A stretch of 64,000 nt of DNA from Lyngbya confervoides BDU141951 (GCF_000817775.3 NZ_JTHE03000121.1:36328-100327); one strand, 5' to 3'. Counted from the stretch's first letter, positions 7,836 to 17,227 are shown. The notes: generated by a model from the letters alone, not told the origin. A program made the numbers and translations.

Positions 7836-8894
7836 ATGATGTCCTCCCTGAGTTCTAGAAGCCTGTCACTCCCCATCACCCTGGCTGACAGAGCCTTTGC
7901 AGCGCGGCTGGCGTCCGATCAAACCCTGCCTGAGTTGGTCCGGCGAGTCAATGATAATGCACTATCAGTGGCTGCGGTGGCTGGTTTTTTACGGCTCATG
8001 GCGATTGAGTCTACGTCTGCCAATACCGATCTTCTCAATCCGGTGGTGCAGCTGTGCGCTGATGTAGCGGACCTGCAGGTGGTGGGACTGGGGCGTTTAG
8101 AATGTCGGGTGGTTTTGCCAGGGGCCAATCTCAGCTCTATTCCGCCAGAGGTTTGGGGCGATCGCATTGGATATGTCTTTGTGGAAATCAATCCGGCACG
8201 GTCCCAAGCTTTGATTCACGGATTTTTGAGATCTGTGAATCAAGAAACGGTCGATTTGTCTACACTTCAGCCCGTGGAAGCCCTTCTGGAATGTCTGAGC
8301 GAATTAAAGGCGCAGCGGCTGGAGTTCGTCTCTACCTCGCCGCCTGTATCCCCGCCCCGGTGTTGTCTCCAGGACTGGCTCAGGGGAATAGTGAGCCATG
8401 AATGGCAAGCGGTGGATGCCTTGATCGCGTCCACGGTTTTTACCTGGAATCTCGGGTTTCGCGGCGATCAAAATACAGCATTTGCCCCAAAACCCCGATC
8501 ACTGGCTCAAGGTGCGCAAGAGAACGCTTCCCCATCGGTCAGTGGGCCGAGAGAAGGGGTGATTCGACGGGCAAAGCTGTTGGAGTGGATAAACCCCACC
8601 CATGAGGAGGATTTAGCGCTGATCCCCTCCCTCGTTTTGGTGGTGGAGGTTACTCCTGAGGCGGAGCGAGGAGCGCAAATTTGTTTACAACTGCATCCGC
8701 AAAACTCCCCCGCTTGCCTGATGCCCAATGTAAAATTTGCCGTCCTGGATGGAGCGGGGGCTGGGTTTATGCAGGCAACGTCTCGTCAGGAGGACAACTA
8801 TTTGCAGCTTCAGTTTCGTGGACAACCTGGGGAGAGATTCACCGTGCAAGTGACCGTTAACGAATTTGTGAGTCGCGATTTTTTTCAGGTTTGA
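7836..8894 (+). CDS. DUF1822 family protein
   Basis: A 352-residue soluble protein. The N-terminal region has SVAAVAGFLRLMAI and NPVVQLCADVADLQVVGLGRLECR (about 48-92). The C-terminus has QLQFRGQPGERFTVQVTV and ends SRDFFQV. These match DUF1822, a family confined mostly to cyanobacteria and usually found next to CHAT, CHASE2, DUF928 or sigma-like genes. Function is unknown. Its position between a sigma-like factor and a caspase-fold protein makes it a candidate inhibitor or substrate, which is inference. The start is the first or second ATG. Confidence 0.8.
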   Translation: MMSSLSSRSLSLPITLADRAFAARLASDQTLPELVRRVNDNALSVAAVAGFLRLMAIESTSANTDLLNPVVQLCADVADLQVVGLGRLECRVVLPGANLSSIPPEVWGDRIGYVFVEINPARSQALIHGFLRSVNQETVDLSTLQPVEALLECLSELKAQRLEFVSTSPPVSPPRCCLQDWLRGIVSHEWQAVDALIASTVFTWNLGFRGDQNTAFAPKPRSLAQGAQENASPSVSGPREGVIRRAKLLEWINPTHEEDLALIPSLVLVVEVTPEAERGAQICLQLHPQNSPACLMPNVKFAVLDGAGAGFMQATSRQEDNYLQLQFRGQPGERFTVQVTVNEFVSRDFFQV

Positions 8895-9011
8895 GCAGAA
8901 TCGGCCCTCCAACTTTGCTCTGATCAAATCCATATTCTGCAGCGCAAGCCTCTCTTGACCCAGACGTAACATTCTCGCCCAGATCTCTGGGGGACCCTAG
9001 GCGCAACATCG

Positions 9012-11378
9012 ATGGTGGTCACACAGGCAATTCTTCAATTCTCGGATGGAAACTATTCGCAAGGATTTACCGCTTCCTTGACCTGGACAGATCTGTCCCA
9101 GGGACAAACCGGCTCTAGCCAGGGGAGGTTGCCGCCCAACGAAGCGCTTGAGCAGATATACCAATCTTGGCAATTGAGCTATCGATGCTGGGGGGGATCT
9201 CATCGTCTAGAACCCCTAGAGGGAGAGCCCACTAATATTTCCCATCGCGAGAACTGTCAGCGTGACTCTCAGGCCTTGCAGGAGGCGTTTAATCAGTGGT
9301 TGAGGGCTGAGGCGTTTCGACCCATTCGTGAGATGTTGCTGCGCTTTCTCAATCCCCAGGACGGGGGGCGAATCTTAGTGCAGTCATCCAGCGTGGACCT
9401 ACAGCGTCTTCCCTGGCAGAATTGGGAAATTCTGGCAAATTTTCCGCACCTGACCCTGGTGATGGTGCCAGGACGCTACGAGTCTTTGCCGTTGCACCGA
9501 ACCCAGGCCCCCCAGGCGCAGGTTCGTATTCTGGCGGTGTTGAGTCCGGATGCCCACATGGATCTGCAGGGAGACCTTGCTGCTTTGAAGGATCTCCCCA
9601 GGGCTGATCTGCACCTCATTCAAGCGCCAACCCAGCAGCTGTTGACCGATTCACTCTGGGCTCAACCTTGGGATATTTTCTTTTTTGCTGGGCATAGCCG
9701 GGGCCAGGCGTCCCAGGGCGAAGTGGTCCTTGCAGCCCAACGCTGGACTCCGATTGGACTGATGCGCTACGCCCTCCAGAGATCGGCCCGTCAGGGATTA
9801 CGGCTGGCGATTTTTAACTCCTGCGATGGGCTGGCCATTGCTCAAGAGTTTGTGCAGCATAAAATCCCCTTCATTATCACCATGCGCGAAGCGGTTCCTG
9901 ACCCTGTGGCCCAGTCTTTTCTGCGCTATTTCCTGTTGGCCTACGCCACTGGAGAGGCGCTGGAGGTCGCCTTTGAGCAGGCTCGTCAGCGCCTGGAGGC
10001 ACTAGAGGCAGATTATCCCTGTGCCACCTGGTTACCAGTCCTCATGTGTAATCCCAGCTGCCCGGCCCCGACTTGGCCGCTGCCGCCTTCCCCTGAGGAT
10101 TCAATTGGTCTGCAGGACTCGCCGCAGCCCTCGAGGGACGCCGCGCAGGAGGCGATCGCCTCTGGGAGTGTGCTGCCGAAGCGGGGGCAGGGGCTATGGA
10201 CAGTACTCGTTGTGGGACTGATGATATTAGCAATCCGTACCCTGGGAAGTTTACAAAGCTTAGAGCTATGGACCCTGGACCAGCTGATGCGTCGAAGGCT
10301 TCCCGAGACGGGTGATCCGCGCCTGGTGATTGTTGAGGTGGATGAGGCGGCGGTACAGCAGGCTCGCGCCGAGCAAGGATCCATCACGGAGACAGACCTC
10401 CTGCAGCTCGTTCAGACCCTGCATCGTTACCAACCGCGAGTCGTGGGGCTGGATATTTATCGAGATAATCCCCTGCAAAGCCCAGAACTCACCCAGTTCT
10501 TTGCTGACCACACTGAATTTATCGGCGTTTGTAAAAGCCCGGATCCACAGGTGGATGTATTTGGGGTTGCCCCGCCGCAAGGATTTCCCCACCATCGCAT
10601 CGGTTTTAGCGATTTTCTGGAAGATGAGGATGGGGTTGTGCGTCGGCAGCTGTTGTTTATGACACCCGAATTGAGCCAAATCTGTGCCACTCCTTGGGCA
10701 CTCTCATCCCAGGTCGTCTTGCACTACCTCCTGAAGATGGGTATTCAACCACGCTTCTCCCCGAGGGACAGGACAGGGCGCTTCATGCTGGGAGGCAGAA
10801 GCTTTACCCCGCTTCGATCCCATAGCGGAGGCTATCAGGGCATTGATGCCCGAGGACACCAAATTTTACTCAGTTACCGTGCGCTGGACGACCTCAAAGC
10901 TATTGCCCCCCGAGTCACCCTGAAGCAGGTGATTGCAGAGCAAATTCCGCCGCAGCTGTTCCGCGACCGCCTGGTTCTGGTGGGGGTAACAGCCCAAACC
11001 AGCAGCGATTTTTGGGAAACGCCCTACGGCGCACCTGAACATCACAGGATCCCTGGCGTGTTTGTGCAAGCGCACATGGCAAGCCAGCTGCTCAGCGCGA
11101 CTCTGGACGATCGCCCGCTGCTAAGACCACTCCCCCTCTGGTTAGATGGCCTCTGGATTTTAGGGTGGGGCAGCCTAACCCTATGGAGACCCAGGCGGCC
11201 TATTCCTGCCGGTATGGGGATTGGCATCATCCTGGGGGGGCTGATCCTCATCAGCTATGGCAGCTTGTTGGGCGGGCTTTGGGTTCCTTTGGCACCCGCA
11301 GCGATCGCAGTGCTGACCGTTGCTACCGTCAGCAGGTTGGGATTTTCTCTGGGGCCCAGCGGTCGTCGGGGGAGCTGA
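9012..11378 (+). CDS. CHAT-CHASE2 membrane protein (caspase-like protease with sensor domain)
   Basis: A 788-residue protein with two parts. The cytosolic N-terminal half (about 100-350) is a CHAT domain, a caspase-fold protease: LPWQNWEIL, then the catalytic His in FFFAGHSRG (His228) and the catalytic Cys in FNSCDGLA (Cys271), followed by IPFIITMREAVPDPVAQSF. A transmembrane helix at about 395-412 leads to a CHASE2 extracytoplasmic sensor (about 415-690; RLVIVEVDEAAV, YQPRVVGLDIYRD, LVLVGVTAQTSSDFWETPYG, PGVFVQAHMASQLL). Three C-terminal helices follow (about 706-724, 733-752, 757-776). The intact dyad predicts an active protease controlled by a periplasmic signal. It lies 117 bp after DUF1822. 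Confidence 0.85.
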   Translation: MVVTQAILQFSDGNYSQGFTASLTWTDLSQGQTGSSQGRLPPNEALEQIYQSWQLSYRCWGGSHRLEPLEGEPTNISHRENCQRDSQALQEAFNQWLRAEAFRPIREMLLRFLNPQDGGRILVQSSSVDLQRLPWQNWEILANFPHLTLVMVPGRYESLPLHRTQAPQAQVRILAVLSPDAHMDLQGDLAALKDLPRADLHLIQAPTQQLLTDSLWAQPWDIFFFAGHSRGQASQGEVVLAAQRWTPIGLMRYALQRSARQGLRLAIFNSCDGLAIAQEFVQHKIPFIITMREAVPDPVAQSFLRYFLLAYATGEALEVAFEQARQRLEALEADYPCATWLPVLMCNPSCPAPTWPLPPSPEDSIGLQDSPQPSRDAAQEAIASGSVLPKRGQGLWTVLVVGLMILAIRTLGSLQSLELWTLDQLMRRRLPETGDPRLVIVEVDEAAVQQARAEQGSITETDLLQLVQTLHRYQPRVVGLDIYRDNPLQSPELTQFFADHTEFIGVCKSPDPQVDVFGVAPPQGFPHHRIGFSDFLEDEDGVVRRQLLFMTPELSQICATPWALSSQVVLHYLLKMGIQPRFSPRDRTGRFMLGGRSFTPLRSHSGGYQGIDARGHQILLSYRALDDLKAIAPRVTLKQVIAEQIPPQLFRDRLVLVGVTAQTSSDFWETPYGAPEHHRIPGVFVQAHMASQLLSATLDDRPLLRPLPLWLDGLWILGWGSLTLWRPRRPIPAGMGIGIILGGLILISYGSLLGGLWVPLAPAAIAVLTVATVSRLGFSLGPSGRRGS

Positions 11379-11522
11379 TTGCCCCCAGGCCAGGCAGAGT
11401 TTACATAACTTTATAAAAACAGCTGAACTTTTCCGTATCGACGCCCAGGGCAGATCCGCCGATGCTGAAGTTGGTCTGCGGGCTTGAGCCTTGGGTCTCG
11501 GGTTGGACCTGTAGTTTCCGCG

Positions 11523-11819
11523 ATGCTACCAATGTTGAAACAGCTTTGGATACATACAGCTTGGATCAGCCTGGCATGGGTAGGCATGCTGTCCCTTTGG
11601 CCCTCAGCTTCGGAGCAATGGGCGCTAGAGTCCTCGCGGTCCCCCTTCGCGATCCCTGGGAGATTACGGAAAGCGGATGACCTGTTCCGTCCCACGACCC
11701 CCGGGAGTTCGGCTTCGAACCGGAGCCATTGGCTCTCCCCATCAACGACTCTGTCGAGTTCGATGATTCCTGACCGCGGACGACCCACTGGCCGGTTACG
11801 GGGCGGCAGCAGTCGCTAG
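11523..11819 (+). CDS. Short exported protein, possible truncated DUF928 gene
   Basis: A 98-residue ORF from the ATG at 11523. Residues 1-30 form a signal-peptide-like segment (a Lys, then a hydrophobic run to WPSASEQ). The rest is Pro/Ser/Arg-rich and ends PDRGRPTGRLRGGSSR. That ending resembles the conserved N-terminal motif of DUF928 proteins (PxRGxPxxRxGGGSR), after which a full DUF928 protein would continue for over 150 residues. DUF928 genes often accompany DUF1822/CHAT/CHASE2 genes, so a truncated copy fits the context. It overlaps the convergent hom gene by 4 bp. A non-coding reading cannot be excluded. Confidence 0.4.
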   Translation: MLPMLKQLWIHTAWISLAWVGMLSLWPSASEQWALESSRSPFAIPGRLRKADDLFRPTTPGSSASNRSHWLSPSTTLSSSMIPDRGRPTGRLRGGSSR

Positions 11820-13150
11820 AGAACTCGCAAAACGCTATCGATACAGTTGACCGCAGCCAGGCGATCAATCTGGTCCAGGGCTTGACGGAACTGGCCTTCC
11901 TGGACATGGTGCGTCACCACGACAATTTCTGCTCGGTCTTGCTGGGTATCGGTTTGCACAATAGATTCCAGGCTGACGTGGTGCTCTCCAAACGCCGTGC
12001 CAATGCTGCCAATTACCCCAGGATGATCATGGGTGATTAGACGTGTAAAAAAGCGGGTTTTAATGCCGGCAATGGGGGCAATCTCCGAATAGTGCTTGTG
12101 GGAGCAGGCGAGCAGTGGATGCATGTAGCCCTGGGTGTCTGCATCAGGATGGGCATGGATCAGCGCTGCAACGTTAATGACATCAGCCACCACCGCGCTG
12201 GCTGTGGGGCCAGCCCCGGCCCCTGGGCCGAAAAACATGACCTGTCCAAGGGGGTCAGCTTCAATCAAAATGGCATTGAACACGTCATTGACACTGGCCA
12301 GGGGATGTTCCTTGGGGACCAAGGTGGGATGCACGCGAACATCTAACATTTGGGGATCCTCCATGGGGGAAACCCCGCCGGCGGAGGGATCTACGGTTGC
12401 CTTGGCGATCGCCAACAGCTTAATGACGAATCCCAGCTTATCGGCATAGGTAATATCCGCGGCAGTGATGTGGCGGATACCTTCCCGATGCACCTGATCG
12501 AGCTTAATGCGTCCGCCGAAGGCCAGAGAGGCTAAAATCGCAATCTTATCGCCCGCGTCCAGGCCATCGATATCTGCGGTGGGGTCTGCTTCGGCATAGC
12601 CCAGCCTTTGCGCCTCTGCCAGGATTGCATTGAAATCTCCTCCAGATTCTTGCATCTGGGTCAAGATGTAGTTGGTGGTTCCGTTTAAGATTCCGGTCAC
12701 GGAACGAATTTGATTACCACCAAGGGACTGTTTCATCGGTTGAATAACAGGAATGCCCCCAGCAACCGCTGCCTCCAACATGACGTAAACCCCTGCATCG
12801 TTGGCCGCGGTAAAAATTTCATCCCCGTAGCGGGCAATGACGGCTTTATTCGCGGTCACCACATGTTTGCCATGTTCAATAGCTTTGAGAATGAGCGATC
12901 GCGCTGGTTCAAGGCCGCCAATGACCTCCACCACAATGTCGATCTCAGGGTGGGTGACAATCGCTGCCAAGTCGGTGGTCAGCAGCCCTGAGTCCAGGGC
13001 CACCGATCGGGGCTTCTCGAGGGAGCGCACGCCCACGGCAGCAAGCTCTAGCCTTTGCAAGATCGGATGACGACCTTGAGGGGTCTGGAGAATCTGTACA
13101 ATTCCAGTTCCCACTGTCCCTAATCCCAGCAGTCCAACTTTGAAACCCAC
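11816..13150 (-). CDS. hom: Homoserine dehydrogenase
   Basis: Reduces aspartate semialdehyde to homoserine on the way to threonine and methionine. The N-terminal Rossmann fold shows VGLLGLGTVGTG. The catalytic domain has GGLEPARSLILKAIEHGKHVVTANKA (the conserved Lys) and GILNGTTNYILTQM. A C-terminal ACT domain (about 365-444; LITHDHPGVIGSIGTAFGEH) suggests amino-acid feedback. I chose GTG at 13150 (VGFKVGLLGL); a TTG at 13165 is possible. It is a single gene convergent with the CHAT module. Confidence 0.95.
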   Translation of the reverse strand: MGFKVGLLGLGTVGTGIVQILQTPQGRHPILQRLELAAVGVRSLEKPRSVALDSGLLTTDLAAIVTHPEIDIVVEVIGGLEPARSLILKAIEHGKHVVTANKAVIARYGDEIFTAANDAGVYVMLEAAVAGGIPVIQPMKQSLGGNQIRSVTGILNGTTNYILTQMQESGGDFNAILAEAQRLGYAEADPTADIDGLDAGDKIAILASLAFGGRIKLDQVHREGIRHITAADITYADKLGFVIKLLAIAKATVDPSAGGVSPMEDPQMLDVRVHPTLVPKEHPLASVNDVFNAILIEADPLGQVMFFGPGAGAGPTASAVVADVINVAALIHAHPDADTQGYMHPLLACSHKHYSEIAPIAGIKTRFFTRLITHDHPGVIGSIGTAFGEHHVSLESIVQTDTQQDRAEIVVVTHHVQEGQFRQALDQIDRLAAVNCIDSVLRVL

Positions 13151-13328
13151 GGCGAAGTGCCCCAATCGATCTAAATAAACATGAACTAAACGGTATCAAT
13201 GCAGCGGGAACTCGTGATGGTCTACCCTTGATGGTTGACCGGACCCCGCGCATTCACCACCCTCATTGTGACATTCTCAATCGCAATCTTGAGGGAAACC
13301 TGGAGAAGAAATTCTAGAGGGTCGGGGA

Positions 13329-13354
13329 CAGGGAGCAGGGGCAGGGAGCAGGGG
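13329..13354. repeat. Two tandem 13-bp G-rich repeats
   Basis: CAGGGAGCAGGGG occurs twice head to tail in the hom-hisS intergenic region. Short GGGAG/CAGGGG tandem repeats are common between cyanobacterial genes. No function is apparent. Confidence 0.7.
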
Positions 13355-13445
13355 TTTTGAGCGGGCGGATTCTCAAAGTCGTCCTGAAAGTTGGTTAAAA
13401 TAAGCTCCGGTCTCAGGCACGGTGCAACGGCTCACACAAATTCTT

Positions 13446-14738
13446 ATGGACTTCATTCAGGCTTCTCGAGGAACCCGCGATATCTTACCGGATGAAACTC
13501 TTTATTGGCAGCACGTGGAGGCAGTAGCCCGTCAAATTTTGCAGCGTGCGGCCTACCGGGAAATTCGCACCCCCATATTTGAGCAAACGGGCCTGTTCGA
13601 GCGCGGCATTGGGGAAGCCACCGACATTGTCGGCAAGGAAATGTACACCTTCGACGATCGCGGACATCGCTCAATTACGCTCCGGCCAGAGGGGACTGCG
13701 GGAGCCGTACGGTCCTTAATCGAGAACAAACTCTATGCCCAAGGAGGGGTGCAGCGCCTTTGGTACACCGGACCCATGTTTCGGTACGAACGACCCGGGG
13801 CCGGACGCCAGCGCCAATTTCACCAGATTGGCGTGGAGCTATTCGGGAGCCGTAATCCACGTGCCGATGCAGAGGTCATCGCCCTGGCTGCGGATTTATT
13901 ACAGACCCTAGCCCTGGAAGACTGGGTACTGGCCATTAATTCTCTGGGGTCCTTTGAAGACCGCCAGGACTATCGTAGTGCCCTGGTTCGTTATCTGGAG
14001 CCGTACAAAGACGATTTAGACCCCGATTCCCAACAGCGGCTGTATCGTAACCCACTGCGCATCCTCGATAGCAAAGACCCCAACACGCAGGCCATCGCTC
14101 AGGATGCGCCTAAGCTCCAAGCCTTTTTAAGTTCAGAGTCGCGGGAGTATTTTGAGCAAGTGTTACATCTGCTGGAGGCTTTGCAAATTCCCTATCAGTT
14201 AGATCACTGCCTGGTACGAGGGCTGGATTACTATACCCACACGGCCTTTGAGTTCAAACTCGTAGAACTGGGAACGCAAGGGACTCTCTGTGGAGGAGGG
14301 CGATACGATCGCCTCGTTGCGGAATTGGGGGGGCCTGAGGTGCCAGCGGTGGGGTGGGCCATTGGCCTTGAGCGGTTAATTAGCCTATTGCAGGGGCGTC
14401 TTGATCTAGACCCGGTCAGCCCCGATGTTTACCTGGTGGCACGGGGACAGGTCGCCGAAGAGCAGTCACTGACCCTTGCCAGGGCGCTGCAGCAGCGCCA
14501 TTTTGCCGTTGAGCTGGATTTGAGCGGCAGCGCATTTGCCAAACAGCTGAAGCGCGCAGATCGCAGTGGTGCTCCCCTGTGCTTAGTGGTGGGTGAAGCG
14601 GAGGCGGAAGCTCAGCAAGTGCAGCTGAAATGGCTGGCTTCTGGTGATCAGCAGATGCGATCGCAGGCTGAACTGATGGAGCAAGCGAACATCCTCCGTG
14701 AAAAAATTAATTTAGCGAAATCTCCAAAAAGGCTATAA
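13446..14738 (+). CDS. hisS: Histidine-tRNA ligase
   Basis: A class II aminoacyl-tRNA synthetase. Motif 1 lies around REIRTPIFEQTGLFERGIGE, motif 2 at FRYERPGAGRQRQFHQIGVE and motif 3 at GGGRYDRL..GWAIGLERL. The histidine-A motif is LVRGLDYYT. A C-terminal anticodon-binding domain follows (about 320-410). The start at 13446 (MDFIQASRGTRDILPDE) fits the family; a GTG 24 bp upstream adds residues not seen in homologues. Length is 430 aa. Confidence 0.97.
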   Translation: MDFIQASRGTRDILPDETLYWQHVEAVARQILQRAAYREIRTPIFEQTGLFERGIGEATDIVGKEMYTFDDRGHRSITLRPEGTAGAVRSLIENKLYAQGGVQRLWYTGPMFRYERPGAGRQRQFHQIGVELFGSRNPRADAEVIALAADLLQTLALEDWVLAINSLGSFEDRQDYRSALVRYLEPYKDDLDPDSQQRLYRNPLRILDSKDPNTQAIAQDAPKLQAFLSSESREYFEQVLHLLEALQIPYQLDHCLVRGLDYYTHTAFEFKLVELGTQGTLCGGGRYDRLVAELGGPEVPAVGWAIGLERLISLLQGRLDLDPVSPDVYLVARGQVAEEQSLTLARALQQRHFAVELDLSGSAFAKQLKRADRSGAPLCLVVGEAEAEAQQVQLKWLASGDQQMRSQAELMEQANILREKINLAKSPKRL

Positions 14739-14810
14739 AGTACATCCAGTTATTGGGCCGGCTCAGACAATGATTGGGTTTATAGTCTGCCCCCTGTGTG
14801 AGGTAACAGC

Positions 14811-15770
14811 ATGATGGACAATTGGCAATTTTTTCTTCAGAAAGAGGGAGACTACGCCTGGCTACCTTTAGAAACGCCGCAAGTGGAAATTCTAGAAGGT
14901 CGCTACCAATTGATTGCCCATACCCAAGCCGTGGGGAGATCAGTCCGAATTCAGTCTCGTTACTGCTATGAAGCCGGTGACTTTCCCCAGGAAGATCTTC
15001 AAGAAACTGTTCGCGCTGTAGAGGTTTCGGGGCAAGTTGAGGTGTTACCGCTGCTCTATTTAGGAACCGGAGACTGGTTCATCACCTGTGATTTTATAGA
15101 TGCCCCAGAGGGTGTATCGGAGGGTGTATCGGCAAATGCAAGGGACCGTGCTGAGACCCGTCATCATTGTCTTGAAATTCAGGTGCTGCCCCAGGAGTTT
15201 GAGGCGTTTGCGCAATGGGACCTCACGTTTCCTCCGTCCCCAGAGGAGGTCGACCCAGGGGATTCCATTCAGCTCGATCAGGCCAGAGAACCCCAGATCT
15301 CAACCTTAGAGGGTCTTCTTGACCCATCGCTAAGAGACTGGAGCGCGCAGGTAGCAGCACCGCTGGACTCTTCTTCTACTCCCCTCCCCTCAGAACCTCA
15401 GAGCAATCTGGATTCACATTCTACGCCGGTGCTGCCTGAGGTGACTCCGTTGACGCTGCCTGTGTTGCCTAAAACGAACCCCCAAGTTTATTTCCGAACA
15501 GTGGAGGCCCGGCAGATGCCCCAATGGGTTTGCGACCAGATGCCAAGGAAAAATCATCCGGGGCAGTCTCCCCAACTGCCCACTTTTGCGACGGGACGAT
15601 CGGCGATCGCCTTGAGAGATCTCGATAGAGTGCGAACTTTAAACCGCATGAAGGTTCTGGCCACCGTAGTGAGTCAGCAGCCTCCCGCCTTAGAAATTTC
15701 TCCCGAAACGCTATCGGCGCGCTTGCACTCTACCCTGCATCGCCTTGCCGATTCCTGTGCGGTATCCTGA
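14811..15770 (+). CDS. Hypothetical protein with Pro/Ser-rich linker
   Basis: A 319-residue protein that I do not recognise. The N-terminal 110 residues form a compact beta-rich region (DNWQFFLQKEGDYAWLPLE, VEILEGRYQLIAHT, LPLLYLGTGDWFITCDFI). A low-complexity Ser/Pro/Thr linker follows (about 180-235), then a basic C-terminal region. An exact 12-bp tandem duplication at 15108-15131 encodes EGVSEGVS. No signal peptide or membrane helix is visible. The FQKEGDYAWLPLE opening suggests a family shared by cyanobacteria, but this is a guess. Confidence 0.7.
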   Translation: MMDNWQFFLQKEGDYAWLPLETPQVEILEGRYQLIAHTQAVGRSVRIQSRYCYEAGDFPQEDLQETVRAVEVSGQVEVLPLLYLGTGDWFITCDFIDAPEGVSEGVSANARDRAETRHHCLEIQVLPQEFEAFAQWDLTFPPSPEEVDPGDSIQLDQAREPQISTLEGLLDPSLRDWSAQVAAPLDSSSTPLPSEPQSNLDSHSTPVLPEVTPLTLPVLPKTNPQVYFRTVEARQMPQWVCDQMPRKNHPGQSPQLPTFATGRSAIALRDLDRVRTLNRMKVLATVVSQQPPALEISPETLSARLHSTLHRLADSCAVS

Positions 15771-15888
15771 GGTGGAGTCGCGGTCGACCCCCACCTTTCC
15801 CCCAACGCAGCGGTGCCTCCGTGCGCGATCCCCAGGGAATCAACGTCACCCGACTAGACATTGAGCAAGCAATGTGTGCCTCAAGCCC

Positions 15889-16767
15889 ATGGAGAAATCA
15901 CAGTTGTCTCGGCATTTACTCCTCCAGCCAGCCAGTTGGTTGGTCTTGTGTGGGCTGGTGAGCTGCCGTTCTCTCCAGCAAGAGTCTGTGACTCCAGCTC
16001 CCTCCATCAATCCTTCCCCTGTCCTTCGGCCTAGCCCCGTGCCTGCCGCCGGGGCTCAGTCCGTTTCCTTCACGGTGGAGGTGGATAGTCCCGCAGATTT
16101 AGCCGTAAAACCAGGGGATTTTGTGAAAAAAGGGCAGCTGATTGCCCATCGGGAGGCAACACGTCTGGCTCTAGCGCAGCAGCAGAAAGCGATTCAAGCC
16201 CGCCTCGCCTCCCTGAGCAGCGACGTAGAACACATCAATCCCCAACTTGAAGAACGCTCTCTTGTTCAGGCCCAAGAGCAGCGGGCGGTAGCGCAAACAG
16301 CCCTGGAGCAATACCGCCGCGATTCACCCTGGACTGACTATGCCAGGGATACCCTACCCTTAGCGCAGGAGGAAGCAGAGCAGGCACAGCTAGAGCAAAA
16401 CCTGCGCGATGCCCAGACCCGGGTAGAGGTTGCCCAGCGTCAGCTCCAGGCAACCCAGCTCAAAATCCAGGATTATCGTCAGCGTCAGGCACAGCTTCGC
16501 ACCCAACTTCAGCAGCAAATGTCCCAGGTGCAGTCTAGGCTCAGAGCGCTGAGTTCAACCCCAGCCCCGACCACTGGCGTGATCACTGCTATCCAGCCGT
16601 CTCCCGGCCAGCAGAGCCCGATGCAGGTTCAAATTACGATGAGGCCAGCAGCAACAGCGCCTCAAAATCCTCCATCTCAAGATCCACCGCAACTGCCCCC
16701 AACCAATCCATCTCCTTCAACGTCGGGACAAGGGTTAACCTTTCCGGTGCTGCCGGGAGAGGGCTAG
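15889..16767 (+). CDS. Lipoprotein resembling an HlyD-type periplasmic adaptor
   Basis: A 292-residue exported protein. A signal peptide ends at a lipobox (CGLVSC, about residue 30), and a Pro-rich spacer follows. A half-lipoyl motif reads VDSPADLAVKPGDFVKKGQLIA (about 70-92), as in HlyD/RND adaptor proteins. A long Gln/Arg/Leu coiled-coil region spans about 95-220, then TTGVITAIQPSPGQ, which could be the second lipoyl half, and a Pro-rich tail. No transporter gene is adjacent in an obvious operon, though an ABC exporter lies 460 bp downstream past psb28. The role is inferred from architecture only. An in-frame upstream ATG at 15874 is possible. Confidence 0.65.
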   Translation: MEKSQLSRHLLLQPASWLVLCGLVSCRSLQQESVTPAPSINPSPVLRPSPVPAAGAQSVSFTVEVDSPADLAVKPGDFVKKGQLIAHREATRLALAQQQKAIQARLASLSSDVEHINPQLEERSLVQAQEQRAVAQTALEQYRRDSPWTDYARDTLPLAQEEAEQAQLEQNLRDAQTRVEVAQRQLQATQLKIQDYRQRQAQLRTQLQQQMSQVQSRLRALSSTPAPTTGVITAIQPSPGQQSPMQVQITMRPAATAPQNPPSQDPPQLPPTNPSPSTSGQGLTFPVLPGEG

Positions 16768-16815
16768 CGTTAACCGCTATACTGGGAAACCAATAGGGTC
16801 TATGACACATTTAAG

Positions 16816-17154
16816 ATGGCAGAAATTCAATTTATCCGTGGTCAAGCTGAGGAAGTGATTCCAGACGTGAGGGTCACCCGCTCGAAGGGAGGCAAGAGTG
16901 GCCGGGCGATTTTCTACTTTGATAATCCTCAAGTTTTGCAGGAAAACAGCTTTGAAATTTTAGGGATGTTTTTGGTTGACGAAGAGGGCGAGCTGATGAC
17001 CACAGATGTGAATGCAAAGTTCATCAATGGTCAACCCACAGCTATTGAAGTCTCCTACGTCATGAAAACTGCCGAAGAGTGGGATCGCTTTATTCGATTC
17101 ATGGATCGCTATGCAGAGTCCCATGGGCTTGGGTTAGACCGGGCGCAGTCGTGA
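16816..17154 (+). CDS. psb28: Photosystem II assembly protein Psb28
   Basis: A 112-residue soluble factor that binds PSII intermediates near CP47 and the D-E loops and supports assembly and repair. The signature [18 protein letters not shown] at the start and [32 protein letters not shown] and [12 protein letters not shown] are all present. Length is typical. Standalone gene, 73 bp upstream of an ABC exporter. Confidence 0.96.
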   Translation: MAEIQFIRGQAEEVIPDVRVTRSKGGKSGRAIFYFDNPQVLQENSFEILGMFLVDEEGELMTTDVNAKFINGQPTAIEVSYVMKTAEEWDRFIRFMDRYAESHGLGLDRAQS

Positions 17155-17227
17155 CCGCCGAGTTTGCCTTGACTTCAGGCAACTGGACGATGTGCGGCTG
17201 AGTTTTTGACACTAACGGTTTGAAGAG

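Noticed and set aside
11700..11730. TTCGAACC inside the short exported ORF suggests a minus-strand tRNA T-loop.
   Set aside because: The T-stem has mismatches and no cloverleaf can be drawn around it.
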